From: Amphimedon queenslandica
Lineage: Eukaryota; Porifera; Demospongiae; Haplosclerida; Niphatidae
Length of the DNA stretch: 35,381 nucleotides
Reading direction: 5' to 3'
Assembly: GCF_000090795.2 (NCBI RefSeq)
Contig: NW_003546270.1
Coordinates: 195,642-231,022, forward strand
Both the position numbers and the translations under genes were made by a program. Shown here one piece after another: positions 10,206-18,840 of the stretch. The notes beneath the pieces are model-generated. The model saw only the letters and a program-made list of their open reading frames with translations. It ran no database searches and was not told the origin of the DNA. How positions within the stretch are numbered: position 1 is the stretch's first letter; each line of letters starts with the position of its first letter.

Positions 10206-10567
10206 CATGTACTTATAATAATTTTTTTTTCTTAAAACTTTTTACTTCTAATCCCTCTCCATTATTGTTTCTTCACTTCAATGTCACTGCTTGCGACCTA
10301 CATTAAATTTTGTCATTTAAAACAATTTTGTGTTTGATGAATATTGACCTTGCTATAAAAGGTTTTGTGCCATTTGCATATTATTGCTGATTCAGACAAA
10401 ATAATGCATTCCAGGCGTTATGCAATTCTTATAGCATACTGTGCCTTGAGCTCATGTTTGAGCCAATGCTCCAACTTCATGCAATTCTTAACATATATTT
10501 CTTAAGCAACAGTTAACAATTTCATGAAGGAAAAAATGATAACAACATAACACAAGTGATATGTGAA

Positions 10568-10792
10568 TCAATAAAAAATAATTGAAAAGTTATAATTATT
10601 ACATAATATAAAACAATTCACTGTTGTCATTGACACCACTCCCATGTTTGTCACTACATTCATCACTGCTTTCATTATCGCTGCCAACATTATCGCAACC
10701 AGAGACACTATTCTTGTATTCAGAGTTAAACCGCTAAATTTCTCCTGAATAACTTCATATCTCCACTTTGGCTTGTTTGAAAAAAATAACAT
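10568..10792 (-). pseudogene. acidic reverse-strand coding remnant, unknown
   Basis: In one reverse frame the segment reads an acidic Ser/Asp/Glu-rich stretch (for example SDNESSDECSDKHG, about 10640-10690) that stops near 10605. Another reverse frame is open for 74 codons but is less protein-like. The composition resembles the acidic N-terminal tails of some transposases, but no domain is present. Low confidence that this was ever a gene. Confidence 0.25.
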
Positions 10793-10882
10793 ACCCCTTT
10801 CGTAATAAATTTGTTTGGTCTCAATCCAGAATGGTATTATTAATCTGACAAATTTGGTTATTATAATAAGTTTTCATACTAT

Positions 10883-11038
10883 TTAACTTAATTGTTGTGA
10901 TTTTGATTTCGTCTTCGTACCTTTCTTGGTGAGGTTGCATGAACAATTGTTCGTTTGGCCCATCAAGAGTACTTGCTTCATAGTACTACATCTGTGACAA
11001 TGGGTTAAGCACATTTGACAACAGTACCCGAAACTTGC
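10883..11038 (-). pseudogene. Cys-rich reverse-strand fragment, unknown family
   Basis: A 52-codon reverse frame between two stops contains CCQMCLTHCHRCS followed by a Lys/Thr/Ser-rich tail ending TKTKSKSQQLS. Six Cys and two His lie close together in C-x2-C spacings, as in small zinc-binding modules at the C-termini of transposases. No family is assigned. It lies in a 2.6-kb stretch with no other convincing gene and in the same orientation as the acidic remnant at 10568-10792. Confidence 0.3.
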
Positions 11039-11805
11039 CTATTTTTTGCAACTTCCAAATTATAATTAGCTGTTATACCTCATATTGTTTTGGTTATTGA
11101 TGAAATCTGTTAGGATAACTTCTTAGCAATTTAACGTCAATTAAAATCAGAATGGTACATTGTATTGATATTTTTTGCATTACCAGCTTATCATGATTTC
11201 TGGAACAAAAAATGCCTTTTAACAGATGCTGACCACAACTTTTTCAAAAGTTTGCACCAATTTCTGACAACTCTGCAAATGAGTGCAATACTTTTCATCT
11301 GTCTTTTCCACTGCATGCTAATCCCGTGCTGTAGCTCAATTTTTTTTCAGTTGATCAATTATCCTACAAAATGTATCTTTAAAAAGCATAAAGAACTAAA
11401 ATGTGGGGAATGGGAGAGCTTAGCATCTGCTCTTGAAGCTTTCTTTTATAGTGTTAATACACATTTTAACTTCTTGCAATTCATAGTGCAGTTGAAGAAG
11501 AATTAAATATTTCTCTTCCCATGTCACAAATAAACTCAATTAATGTGATATAAATTTGGAAATATTTACGAGGTAAATTGGATGAAACTTGTACTTAAAA
11601 TGGTATTGGATTCTTCCTCAATTCCTCTCACAATCTATTATGTTACCTATAAAAACAAATAGTGCAAACAAAATAATACATTATACACACCACTAGTACA
11701 AAGAGATAAAAGTTTTTCTACCTCTACTTTGCCATCAAAAGCCCTCTTCATTGCTTCATACTACATGTGTATTTTATAGTATACTAGTAGGTCATATGTA
11801 CAAAA

Positions 11806-11904
11806 TATAGGACCTGAGTTTTGTTATCGAGGATGTGATAGAGCCCTAGGGCCATGGGCCTGAGGGCTAAATCACATCCAAGGACGCAAATCAAAGGTCC
11901 TATA
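11806..11904. repeat. 99-bp imperfect palindrome
   Basis: Starts TATAGGACCTGAG and ends CAAAGGTCCTATA. The best-paired part is GGATGTGATAGAGCCCT against AGGGCTAAATCACATCC (15 of 17), around the centre AGGGCCATGGGCCT. The whole can fold into one hairpin. Likely a small foldback MITE; no target duplication was identified. Confidence 0.8.
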
Positions 11905-12327
11905 ATCTGTAAATGAGACTGTTCTTGTATAACAAGAAAAATGAAGTTATTGCATCACATTGATGTTCTTCTGCAGCATTGCCATACTCTTCTTAGAAAA
12001 AGATAGCTATTTTGTGTAAGTCAAACAATATATTGAATGTTTTGTGGATTTATTATTAGATACATATAGCATAATAATGACATCATTTGTTTGACGTGGT
12101 AGGTTATGTATTTTATATATCGGCCTGCCATAAAAAATGCTGTTGTTATCTTGCAATATAGCACACAGTCCTTCATTACCTGTCCATGAGATAGAACAAT
12201 ATTATTTGTCCTTATAGGTGCAAATTTCTGGCACTCTGTTTGAAGGCCATAGGCTCATAAAAATTGTATTGTGAAAGTAAGAAGGCTGCTTCCCATATCT
12301 TCTATTAAGTAATATATATAGCATGGG

Positions 12328-12480
12328 TGGCAGGGCTCTATGGCAGATAGTAGACCCGAGGCCGAGGTTGATGGTGTTACTGGTTGGATGCCAGCCCGAG
12401 GCGAAGGCAAGGGCTGCTATCCAACCAGTAACACCAGAAACCAAGGCCAAGGGTCTGCTATTTGCCATAGAGCACTGTCA
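12328..12480. mobile_element. foldback element with 61-bp arms
   Basis: Arms 12328-12388 and 12420-12480 are each 61 bp and near-complementary, including an uninterrupted match GGTGTTACTGGTTGGA. The 31-nt loop itself has AGCCC/GGGCT at its ends. Weaker complementarity continues outward to about 12255 and 12550, so the whole structure may be ~295 bp. The arms carry the motif GGGTCTGCTAT that recurs in the hairpin cluster at 12626-12721. Short open frames on both strands here are by-products of the palindrome. Confidence 0.85.
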
Positions 12481-12625
12481 CTCATTCTATATACAATATA
12501 AAGTGTACTTGGTCAAAGATAGCCTTCTGGAAAAGAATATACTTGAGCAAAGGTAGTAGCCATATTGAAATTTAATGAGCATGCGCAGTAGAACAAAATG
12601 ACACATGGCTGCCTGACATCACGAC

Positions 12626-12721
12626 AGGTCTGCTATCGAGATAGCAGACTTGTGCGCAGGTCTGCTATCATGATAACAGACCTATGGCAGAGGCAGGTCT
12701 ACTATCACACATAGCAGACCT
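12626..12721. repeat. cluster of three small hairpins
   Basis: Three successive inverted repeats, each of the form AGGTCTGCTATC-N-GATAGCAGACCT: 12626-12650, 12658-12683 and 12695-12721. Arms are 10-12 bp with loops of 2-4 nt. Start-to-start spacing is 32 and 37 bp. Each could extrude independently, or the six arms could pair in other combinations. The arm motif is shared with the neighbouring foldback. Confidence 0.85.
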
Positions 12722-13266
12722 CGCGGCTCCTTTGACCTATGTCACTAGTATACTTTTAATAAGAATAAAGTGATTATAGTGAAAGCACTGTTACTAACAA
12801 GCATACTTACCATACGGAACTTCAGTAATCTGCAAGCAACATCATACATTATAGTTACATGTACCTCAATGGGATAATGATGAAGGATTTTCCAAATTAT
12901 GAAAGGAGCATAGACAAACTAAATATTAAACTTAATCATAATGATAACAAACAAGGAGAATGTACTGTTCACCATATTTATGATTCAATAACATCAATGA
13001 AATTTCATGTCAACAAGCACATCCTAACACACAAGTTTTATCAAGAACATAAAACCTTGATGCTGATCGCATGCGATTTCATGCCATAAAAGAACTACAG
13101 TCCTATGGACAATGAATATTAATGTAGACGAACATTTACTATTAAAATCTTACATTTGCTTCAATGATTGTTTATAAATTTTGTGCCACATAAATATAGT
13201 TCAAGTATTCATTATTGTAGTGAATCTTCGTGATTATTGATGCAATTATTATTCACTTAAATTAGT
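12722..13266. other. no recognised gene
   Basis: A 76-codon frame at 12859-13089 has no motif and no upstream support. Nothing else stands out before the LTR at 13267. Confidence 0.4.
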
Positions 13267-13486
13267 TGTGACCCGGCTAGTGACACCCAGGCCGCTTGCG
13301 CTTTTGTTATTTACAGTGCCATGTGCTATCATTTTTGTGGATAACTTTCTCTCGCTCCTTCTCATCTCTCTGTCTATCCCTCTCCTTCCCTTTTATTTGG
13401 TTAATAAGATTAAGATTTTTAATCTTTTTCAAACTCTTAGTGATTCTACTCAGCATTAACGTTTGAAAAGCACAGATTACACTACA
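13267..13486 (+). repeat. 5' LTR of retrotransposon 2 (probable)
   Basis: A 220-bp segment begins TGTGACCCGG and ends TACTACA-type CA just before a primer-site-like sequence. It contains pyrimidine-rich CTCTC runs and AT-rich sequence. The left boundary is inferred from the TG only, since no second LTR is available for comparison. Confidence 0.55.
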
Positions 13487-13489
13487 TAT

Positions 13490-13502
13490 TGGTGACGAGA
13501 GT
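13490..13502 (+). promoter_or_regulatory. putative primer-binding site of retrotransposon 2
   Basis: TGGTGACGAGAGT starts three bases after the proposed LTR end and two bases before the gag ATG. It starts TGG, as sites complementary to a tRNA CCA tail do. I cannot name the tRNA. Confidence 0.55.
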
Positions 13503-13503
13503 A

Positions 13504-14250
13504 ATGGCTCAAGAACTCACAGCTCCTATGTTCGACAAGACTTAAGATGACTCGGTGGAATTTAACAAGAGACTAGGATACTACTTTGTAGCCAACGCTA
13601 TTGATGATGGAGGTCAGCAAATAGTGGTTTGCCTCACTAGTGCTGGTGTGTCTAGTTATCACCTTGTTAAGTCACTGTCTTGCCTCTGAACGTTACGGAG
13701 TTTACTTTTCTGGAGTAGGTTGAGAAGGTCACAACTTACTTTATTCCTAAACCTTCGCCGGTTATGAAGTGTTTTCAATTTAATACCAGGTGTCAGCAGG
13801 AAGGAGAAAGTGTTGGAATCATTGTTGCAGCTTTAAGAGGCAATGCTGAACACTGAATATTGTGACTCGTTCAAAGACATGTTGCATTATCGTATTTTCT
13901 GAGACAAGTCTGTCCAGTGCTCACTAATAAAGGCGATAAAGCTCGCTTATGACACTGCTCTGGATACTGCTGTAGCAGCAGAATCTGCCAAGATGGACAC
14001 TAGGAAGTTCTGAAATGGTACTACAGTTCAGGGACATTCTCAAGCTGACGTTCATGAAGTTGATATTAAATCGCCTAATAAGTCACTGCCAGAAGGGAGT
14101 GAGGAGAGCAAAACAGTTTGTTATGGATGTGGTTGTAAACACAACCAATTGCATTGCCGGTTCAAAGAAACAGTGTCATTACTGTAAGAAGAGAGGGCAT
14201 ATTGCTATAGTTTGCCGTAAGAAGTCACAACAGAAACAAGGAGATAAGAC
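13504..14250 (+). pseudogene. gag: gag pseudogene of retrotransposon 2
   Basis: The frame from ATG 13504 reads MAQELTAPMF, then after a stop VEFNKRLGYYFVANAID and GVSSYHLVKSL, matching the usual capsid start of this gypsy group (W/F..RL.YYF.AN.I). Two zinc knuckles follow: CYGCGCKHNQLHC (14119-14157, C-x2-C-x3-H-x4-C) and CHYCKKRGHIAIVC (14174-14215, a perfect C-x2-C-x4-H-x4-C). They are in different frames, so a frameshift lies between. Capsid and RNA binding would be its roles. Multiple stops make it non-functional. Confidence 0.8.
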
Positions 14251-14299
14251 TAAAGCTGAAGCTAATCATGTGGACGCAAGTGAGGATGCTGATGATCAT

Positions 14300-14442
14300 T
14301 CAAGGTTTCAAGTCTCTACCTCTTTTACTCGTCAATTGATGGTTGATGTTAAGGTTAATGATGTTAGTCTGGAAATGGTGTTAGACACGGGGGCGTTAGT
14401 GTCACTGAGGAGACATGCCGTCGAATCCGAGGAAGTACATCC
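14300..14442 (+). pseudogene. pol: aspartic protease fragment, retrotransposon 2
   Basis: In frame with the second zinc knuckle the sequence reads LMVDVKVNDVSLEMVLDTGA, the retropepsin active-site motif, with the catalytic Asp codon at 14384-14386. The protease is cut right after LDTGALVSL by the hAT element starting at 14443; the remainder resumes after 14954 (LQPSKARLYTYTGE). Confidence 0.8.
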
Positions 14443-14946
14443 TAGGGTTGCACCGATAATGTGATTGCCTTATTGGATATCAGCTTATCGGCCCATTTTG
14501 AGAATATCGGTTATCAGTTATAAAAAAGCTACCGATTCCGATGTTATCAACACGTGGTATTGCGCATGAGCAGTAGGATGATTAGTCATGTGTAATGTTA
14601 TTGTAATAACACGTGGTTTTGTACCTGCTCAGTGAGTCCACCTGCGTAGGCTTAGCTAGCTTATTATTGTGTCAAAGATGTCCAAGAAACGATCATGTAT
14701 ATGGGACTATTACAAAACTAGTGAAGACAGTAGATTTGCTATGTGCAATTCTTGCCATATATACTACTTTTAGGTAAAACAACTTTGGTTATATAAATTA
14801 TGTTATTGATTAAAGTTTATTAATAATTACTTATTAAACTTTCATATCAATTATTAATATCGGATCGGTTATTGGTATCGGTCTTTATCGGCAATAGAAT
14901 ATCAGTTATCAGAATATTGGTAAATTTCTGTATCGGTGCAACTCTA
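14443..14946 (+). mobile_element. non-autonomous hAT element nested in retrotransposon 2
   Basis: The 504-bp element begins TAGGGTTGCACCGATA and ends TATCGGTGCAACTCTA, an inverted repeat matching at 14 of 16 positions. It is flanked by 8-bp duplications GTACATCC (14435-14442) and GCACATCC (14947-14954), one mismatch apart. Subterminal TATCGG/TTATCAG motifs recur at both ends. TIR type and 8-bp duplication are those of hAT transposons. It retains the first exon of a transposase (14678-14773) and is otherwise deleted. Confidence 0.92.
14678..14773 (+). pseudogene. BED-type zinc finger remnant of hAT transposase
   Basis: A 31-codon frame from ATG 14678 reads SCIWDYYKTSEDSRFAMCNSC. The pattern S-x-V/I-W-x-Y/F-F/Y ... 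A-x-C-x2-C is the start of the BED zinc finger, the DNA-binding module at the N-terminus of many hAT transposases. The His ligands that should follow are missing; the frame stops at a TAG that overlaps a GTAAAA donor-like site. It shows that the 504-bp element is an internal deletion derivative of an autonomous BED-hAT. Confidence 0.75.
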
Positions 14947-14954
14947 GCACATCC

Positions 14955-16170
14955 GTTCTTCAGCCTTCTAAAGCTCGATTGTATACATATACAGGAGAGT
15001 CCAAATGAAGCATCATGGTCAGTCATTAGTGCTACCGTTAGTCATTAAGAAAGGAGCAGGTCCTTCATTACAGGGAAGCAACTGGCTCTTTGTACTTAAA
15101 CTAGACTGGCAACATATAATCAAGGTAGCAGCCAACCAAAATTTACAAGGGTCCTTCATCAGTTCAGTGAGGTTTTCAAAAAGGAACTCGGCACTGTACT
15201 AGGGATAAAAGGCAAAATAATTGTCAAGGTGGGAGCCACACCTATTTTTCATAAGTCCAGACTAGTACCACTCTCACTCAGAGCTAAAGTTGAAGCCGAA
15301 CTCGACCGATTACTGAAAGAGTGTATTATCGAGCCAGTAAGATATTCAGACTGGGCTGCACACATAGTGCCTGTCACAAAGGGAGATGATACCGTTAGAA
15401 TTTGAGGTGCTATAAAGTTATCATTAATCGTGCTGCATTGATTGATAGATGCCCATAACCTCGAATCAAAGACCTGCTTGCTATGTTAGCCAGTGGTAAG
15501 CTGTTTACGATACTTGAAGTATCACATGCTTATCAGCAGGTGGAGCTAGAGAAGGAGTCCCGTGAGTTAGTGTGCATAAACCCACACAAGGGTTTATTTC
15601 AATACAAGAGATTGCCTTTCGGGGTTTCCTCTATGCCTTCTATATTTCAAAGAGTAATGGACACCCTCTTACCGGGTATTCCTAGGTTGAGAGAGTCCCG
15701 TGAGTTAGTGTGCATAAACACACACAAGGCGTTATTTAGATACAAGAGGTTGCCTTTTTGGGATTTGCTCTGCACTTTCCATAAAAAAAGAGAAATGAAC
15801 ACCCTTTTACAGTGTATTCCAGGTGTTTGCATCTATATGGATGATATTTTGATTACTGGTAAAAATGAAGAGCATCTAGCCCATTTAGCAGCAGTATTAA
15901 TCCGTTTATCTGAGACAAGCATGAAACTAAAGAGGGAGATGTGTTCTTTCCTCTTGCCGTCACTTGAGTAGCTTGGTCACGTGATTATTGCTGATGGTTT
16001 AATGACCTCTGAGTCAAAGGTCAAAGCAGTAACTAATGCTCCTACACGTACTAGCGTGTCGGAGCTTAGGTCATTTTTGGGATTAGTGAACTATTATAGC
16101 AAGTTTTTGCCTGACCTAGCTTCTACTGTGGCTCAACTGTATAGACTGTTACAACAGAAGAAGGGGGTGT
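14955..16170 (+). pseudogene. pol: reverse transcriptase domain, retrotransposon 2
   Basis: After the hAT insertion the sequence reads GPSLQGSNWL (about 15059), TPIFHKSRLVPLSLRAKVE (from about 15240), LDRLLKECIIEPV, then in an open frame 15483-15971 the block KLFTILEVSHAYQQVELEKE, RLPFGVSS and the catalytic box CIYMDDILITG with YMDD at 15834-15845. The thumb and connection follow (ELRSFLGLVNYYSKFLPDL, about 16060-16115). A 46-codon stretch is duplicated in frame just before YMDD. At least four stops or shifts are present. It would copy element RNA to DNA. Confidence 0.9.
15555..15830 (+). repeat. in-frame 138-bp tandem duplication in RT
   Basis: Copy 1 (15555-15692) and copy 2 (15693-15830) both begin GAGTCCCGTGAGTTAGTGTG and continue in parallel to the CCGGGTATTCC / CAGTGTATTCC end. 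Period is 138 bp, 46 codons, so the frame is kept across both. Copy 2 is more diverged and has a small shift inside (its RLPFG motif reads RLPFW). It doubles the part of the fingers/palm between the catalytic motifs. Confidence 0.9.
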
Positions 16171-16199
16171 TGACCGCAGGAAGATGCGTTCTATACAAT

Positions 16200-16680
16200 T
16201 TAAGAGTTGTTGAAATCAACTCGGGTGTCATTACATTTTAATGAGAAGCTTCCCTTAATTTTAGCTTGTGATGCATTGCCTTATGGATTGGGAGCTGTAT
16301 TTTCCCATGGAAAGTCAGATGGTACAGACCGTCCTATTTATTTGTCTCACGTACTCTGTCTGTTACTGAGAAGAGATACTAGCAATCAGATAAGGAAGCT
16401 CTTGCAATTGTTTTCGGAGTCAGAAATTATCAACTGTATCCCTATGGTCGCAAATTTGAGTTGAAAACTGACCATAAACCATTGATAACATATTCAGTGA
16501 GAAGAAAGGTATTCCTACCATAGCCTCTGGACATATTCAGAGATGGGCTCTTACATTAGGAGCATATAAATACACTATTACGCATCAGATAGGAAAGGAT
16601 AATGTAACAGCGGATGCTATGAGTTGTCCACCTGTTAGAAATACCCTGCCTGAAGCTTGTATTACTAGTGAAGTAATTTA
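16200..16680 (+). pseudogene. pol: RNase H domain, retrotransposon 2
   Basis: The open frame 16207-16464 reads LPLILACDALPYGLGAVFSHG and SDGTDRPIYLSHVL, the RNase H core with its first catalytic Asp (CDA). After frameshifts come YGRKFELKTDHKPLI (about 16443-16488), HIQRWALTLGAYKYTI and DNVTADAMS, the last matching the N-x-T-A-D-A-L-S-R end. The catalytic Asp of the TADA motif is retained. It follows RT directly. Confidence 0.87.
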
Positions 16681-17490
16681 CCCAATGAAGCATCTTAATG
16701 CATCTCCTACTACCTCCGCTCAGATCAAATGATGGACTAACCACGATCCTGTTCTCTCTAAGGTGAGGGAGTGGATACTGACAAAAACTGGCCGGCTCAA
16801 GAACCTTGCTTTCAACTTTATCACAGGAGGAGGTATGAGCTGACTGTGGAGGAAGGGTGCATTTTATGGAGTAGTAGAGTTGTAATACCACCTAAAGGGA
16901 GGGAAAAGCAATGTTAAAATGATATATATGAGGGCCATACAGGCATGGTAAAAGTGAAGAGTATTGCTAGGAGATGTGTGGTGGCCATGAATAGATAAAG
17001 AATTTAAAGATTGTGTTAAACAGTGTAAAATTTTTCAGTCAAATTGAAAAGCCCACCCCTTGCTTCCATCCACCCGTGGCAGTGGTCAAAGAAGCCATGG
17101 TCCAGAGTGCATATTAATTATGTATGAAGGGAGAATGTTTTTAGTTTTAATGGATGTCTGTTTGAAGTGGATAGAGGTACCCATTACTAAATCCTCTACA
17201 ACTACTATTACTTTAGACCTGTTGAGGAAATCATTACTCTAGGTTTACCAGAACTAATTGTACACAATGCCTTAGACTTTACTAGCGAGGAATTTGCTAT
17301 ATTTATGAAGAAGAATGGCATTCGTCATATCAAATCCCCTTCTTATGATCCTGCTTCAAACGGCCTAGCCTAGCAAGCCGTACAGACACTGTAGGAGAGA
17401 TTGAGGAAACTAAAAGAGGGTTCTCAAGAAACTACATTATCTCGATTCCTATTTAAATACCACATCACTTCTCATTCTAGTACTGGAAGA
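16680..17490 (+). pseudogene. pol: integrase domain, retrotransposon 2, catalytic residues lost
   Basis: The zinc-binding region is present but scrambled (about 16900-17040). The core starts RMFLVLMDVCLKWIEV with the first Asp (17152-17154). The second motif reads LIVHNALDFTSEEF (about 17254-17295), where the expected Asp before Asn is gone. The third reads DPASNGLA followed by TAG at 17371-17373 and QAVQT, so the catalytic Glu codon has become a stop. The similarity ends at ITSHSSTGRSP near 17490; the C-terminal part is absent. Confidence 0.85.
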
Positions 17491-18050
17491 AGCCCATGCA
17501 GGAGGAGGAGGTGGATGTCTTTCTTGCAGTCGTCATCATTACAGGAATGCTGGGCTTCCATACACTGAAGTAAAGATACAATAAAAATTGTCACATTACT
17601 TTATTTAGACATTATTTGGAGTACTAGATGGCCTTTCATTAATGATGCTTTAGTATGATAATTTTAGGGAGGTTTGAGCTCTTCCAAAAATACTAGCATC
17701 AAAGCAATGACAGAGAAATGCCACCTAGGGGAGCTCAACACATAAACTGTACAAAAATAGACCAGTACTTGAAAGCCTAGTACAGTTTTTCAAACTCATT
17801 ACATGGCAATACAGTGCCTCTGCTTGGATGAGTTTATAGTTGGTTTAAAAGGAAGATTGCAAAGTATGCTTATAATACCAACTAAGTGGGGCATAAAGAC
17901 ATGGACATCTGTACTTAAATCAAACTATAAATTGATGATATTGATGCATAATTATCATTAAACACTACATGTAGAAGAAATGCATCAATAATCCACTAGA
18001 CACAGATACAATATGCTATATACTAAACATGTACATGTACATGCATAATA
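17491..18050. other. non-coding after truncated retrotransposon 2
   Basis: Similarity to pol stops and no 3' LTR is seen. No gene recognised. Short repeats of GGAGGAGG and ACATGTACATG occur. Confidence 0.4.
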
Positions 18051-18245
18051 GGTGACCATAATTCAGAAAAGGTACCTTATATCGGAAAAAATGGTCTTTA
18101 TGCCTTAAAAATCCAACCTCCTGAGCTGCTTTCATTATTAAATTACTTCAGAGGATGCAAAAGTTACAGTGTACCTTTTAGACATAATGGTTGTTGCACA
18201 GAGCACTCACAGGTTGATATTTTTCATTATAATAATGAATTAATT
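18051..18245 (-). mobile_element. MITE copy 1 (truncated), same family as 29691-29931
   Basis: The segment aligns with the reverse complement of the element at 29691-29931: shared blocks include GTGACCATAATT, AAAAGGTACCTTAT, GAGGATGCAAAA, CAGGTTGATATTTTTCATTA. One terminal inverted repeat is present, the other end is lost beyond 18245. Divergence is considerable, so the insertion is old. Confidence 0.85.
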
Positions 18246-18690
18246 ATGGTCACAGTATGTGTCGCAAACATACATTGCAAACCACTAAGAAGATATATGT
18301 GCTCGCATAGAAGAAAGTCCCTTCACTTGAATCTCTTTCCGAGTCACACTAGTGTATCCAGTGGGGCACTCATGGGCTGGAGCACCCCTCTCTCACAGAT
18401 GGAAAAAATTTTTGTGACATTTTGCTTAGATAAATGTTCCAAAAAAATCAGAGCTCACCTTCATCATTGATGAATAAGTAGTTGTGCAGATGTAAGCCAT
18501 AACACAAAGAATGTTATGATCAATTCAGATATGATTATATTCCTTTGCGGCCATATTTTAAATTAAAATGGGTGTGACTTGCAATGAAAATCAGTTTTTT
18601 TATCATGGTTTCTATTATGCACGTGTTTGCTGTTACTTATTGCCACTTTTCTGATTCTTTATAATCAGTGATTTATCAGTTATCACCAAT

Positions 18691-18748
18691 ATGAAATGTA
18701 CACTACATAATTACTTCCAAAATGCAACAGGAAGTGGTGCATCATCAG
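18691..18748 (+). pseudogene. probable exon 1 of the hAT transposase
   Basis: ATG 18691 starts MKCTLHNYFQNATGSGASS and reaches CAG|GTAAAG at 18748/18749. The acceptor TTTTTTTAG ends at 18840, giving a 92-bp AT-rich intron. Joined frames run only a few codons before a stop, so a lesion follows; the main open frame of exon 2 is in another phase. Confidence 0.5.
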
Positions 18749-18840
18749 GTAAAGTGTATAAAGAATTTTACCTATATACAAGTCTATGGTTGAAACCTAC
18801 TAAATAATTATTACAAATAATTTATACATAATTTTTTTAG

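Larger units (their letters stand above)
13267..17490 (+). mobile_element. Ty3/gypsy LTR retrotransposon 2, 3'-truncated
   Basis: A 5' LTR, primer site, gag with zinc knuckles, protease, RT, RNase H and integrase follow in Ty3/gypsy order. Similarity ends about 17490, shortly after the integrase core, at GGAAGAAGCCC; the rest of pol, the polypurine tract and the 3' LTR were not found in the window. The internal sequence is unlike element 1 (different primer site, a YMDD rather than YIDD box), so it is a separate family. It is split by a hAT insertion at 14443-14946. Confidence 0.85.

Noticed and set aside
11165..11506. 113-codon open frame rich in Phe and Cys
   Set aside because: Long for random sequence, but no recognisable domain, and composition is that of T-rich DNA read through.
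12202..12556. Overlapping open frames on both strands at the foldback
   Set aside because: They mirror each other because the DNA is palindromic.
12626..12721. CRISPR array
   Set aside because: Repeats are palindromes with variable 7-12 bp gaps and no uniform spacers, in an animal genome.
12859..13089. 76-codon frame with several His residues
   Set aside because: His spacing does not fit a C2H2 or other zinc finger and there are no Cys partners.
15647..15832. Reverse open frame opposite RT
   Set aside because: Shadow of the forward RT duplication.
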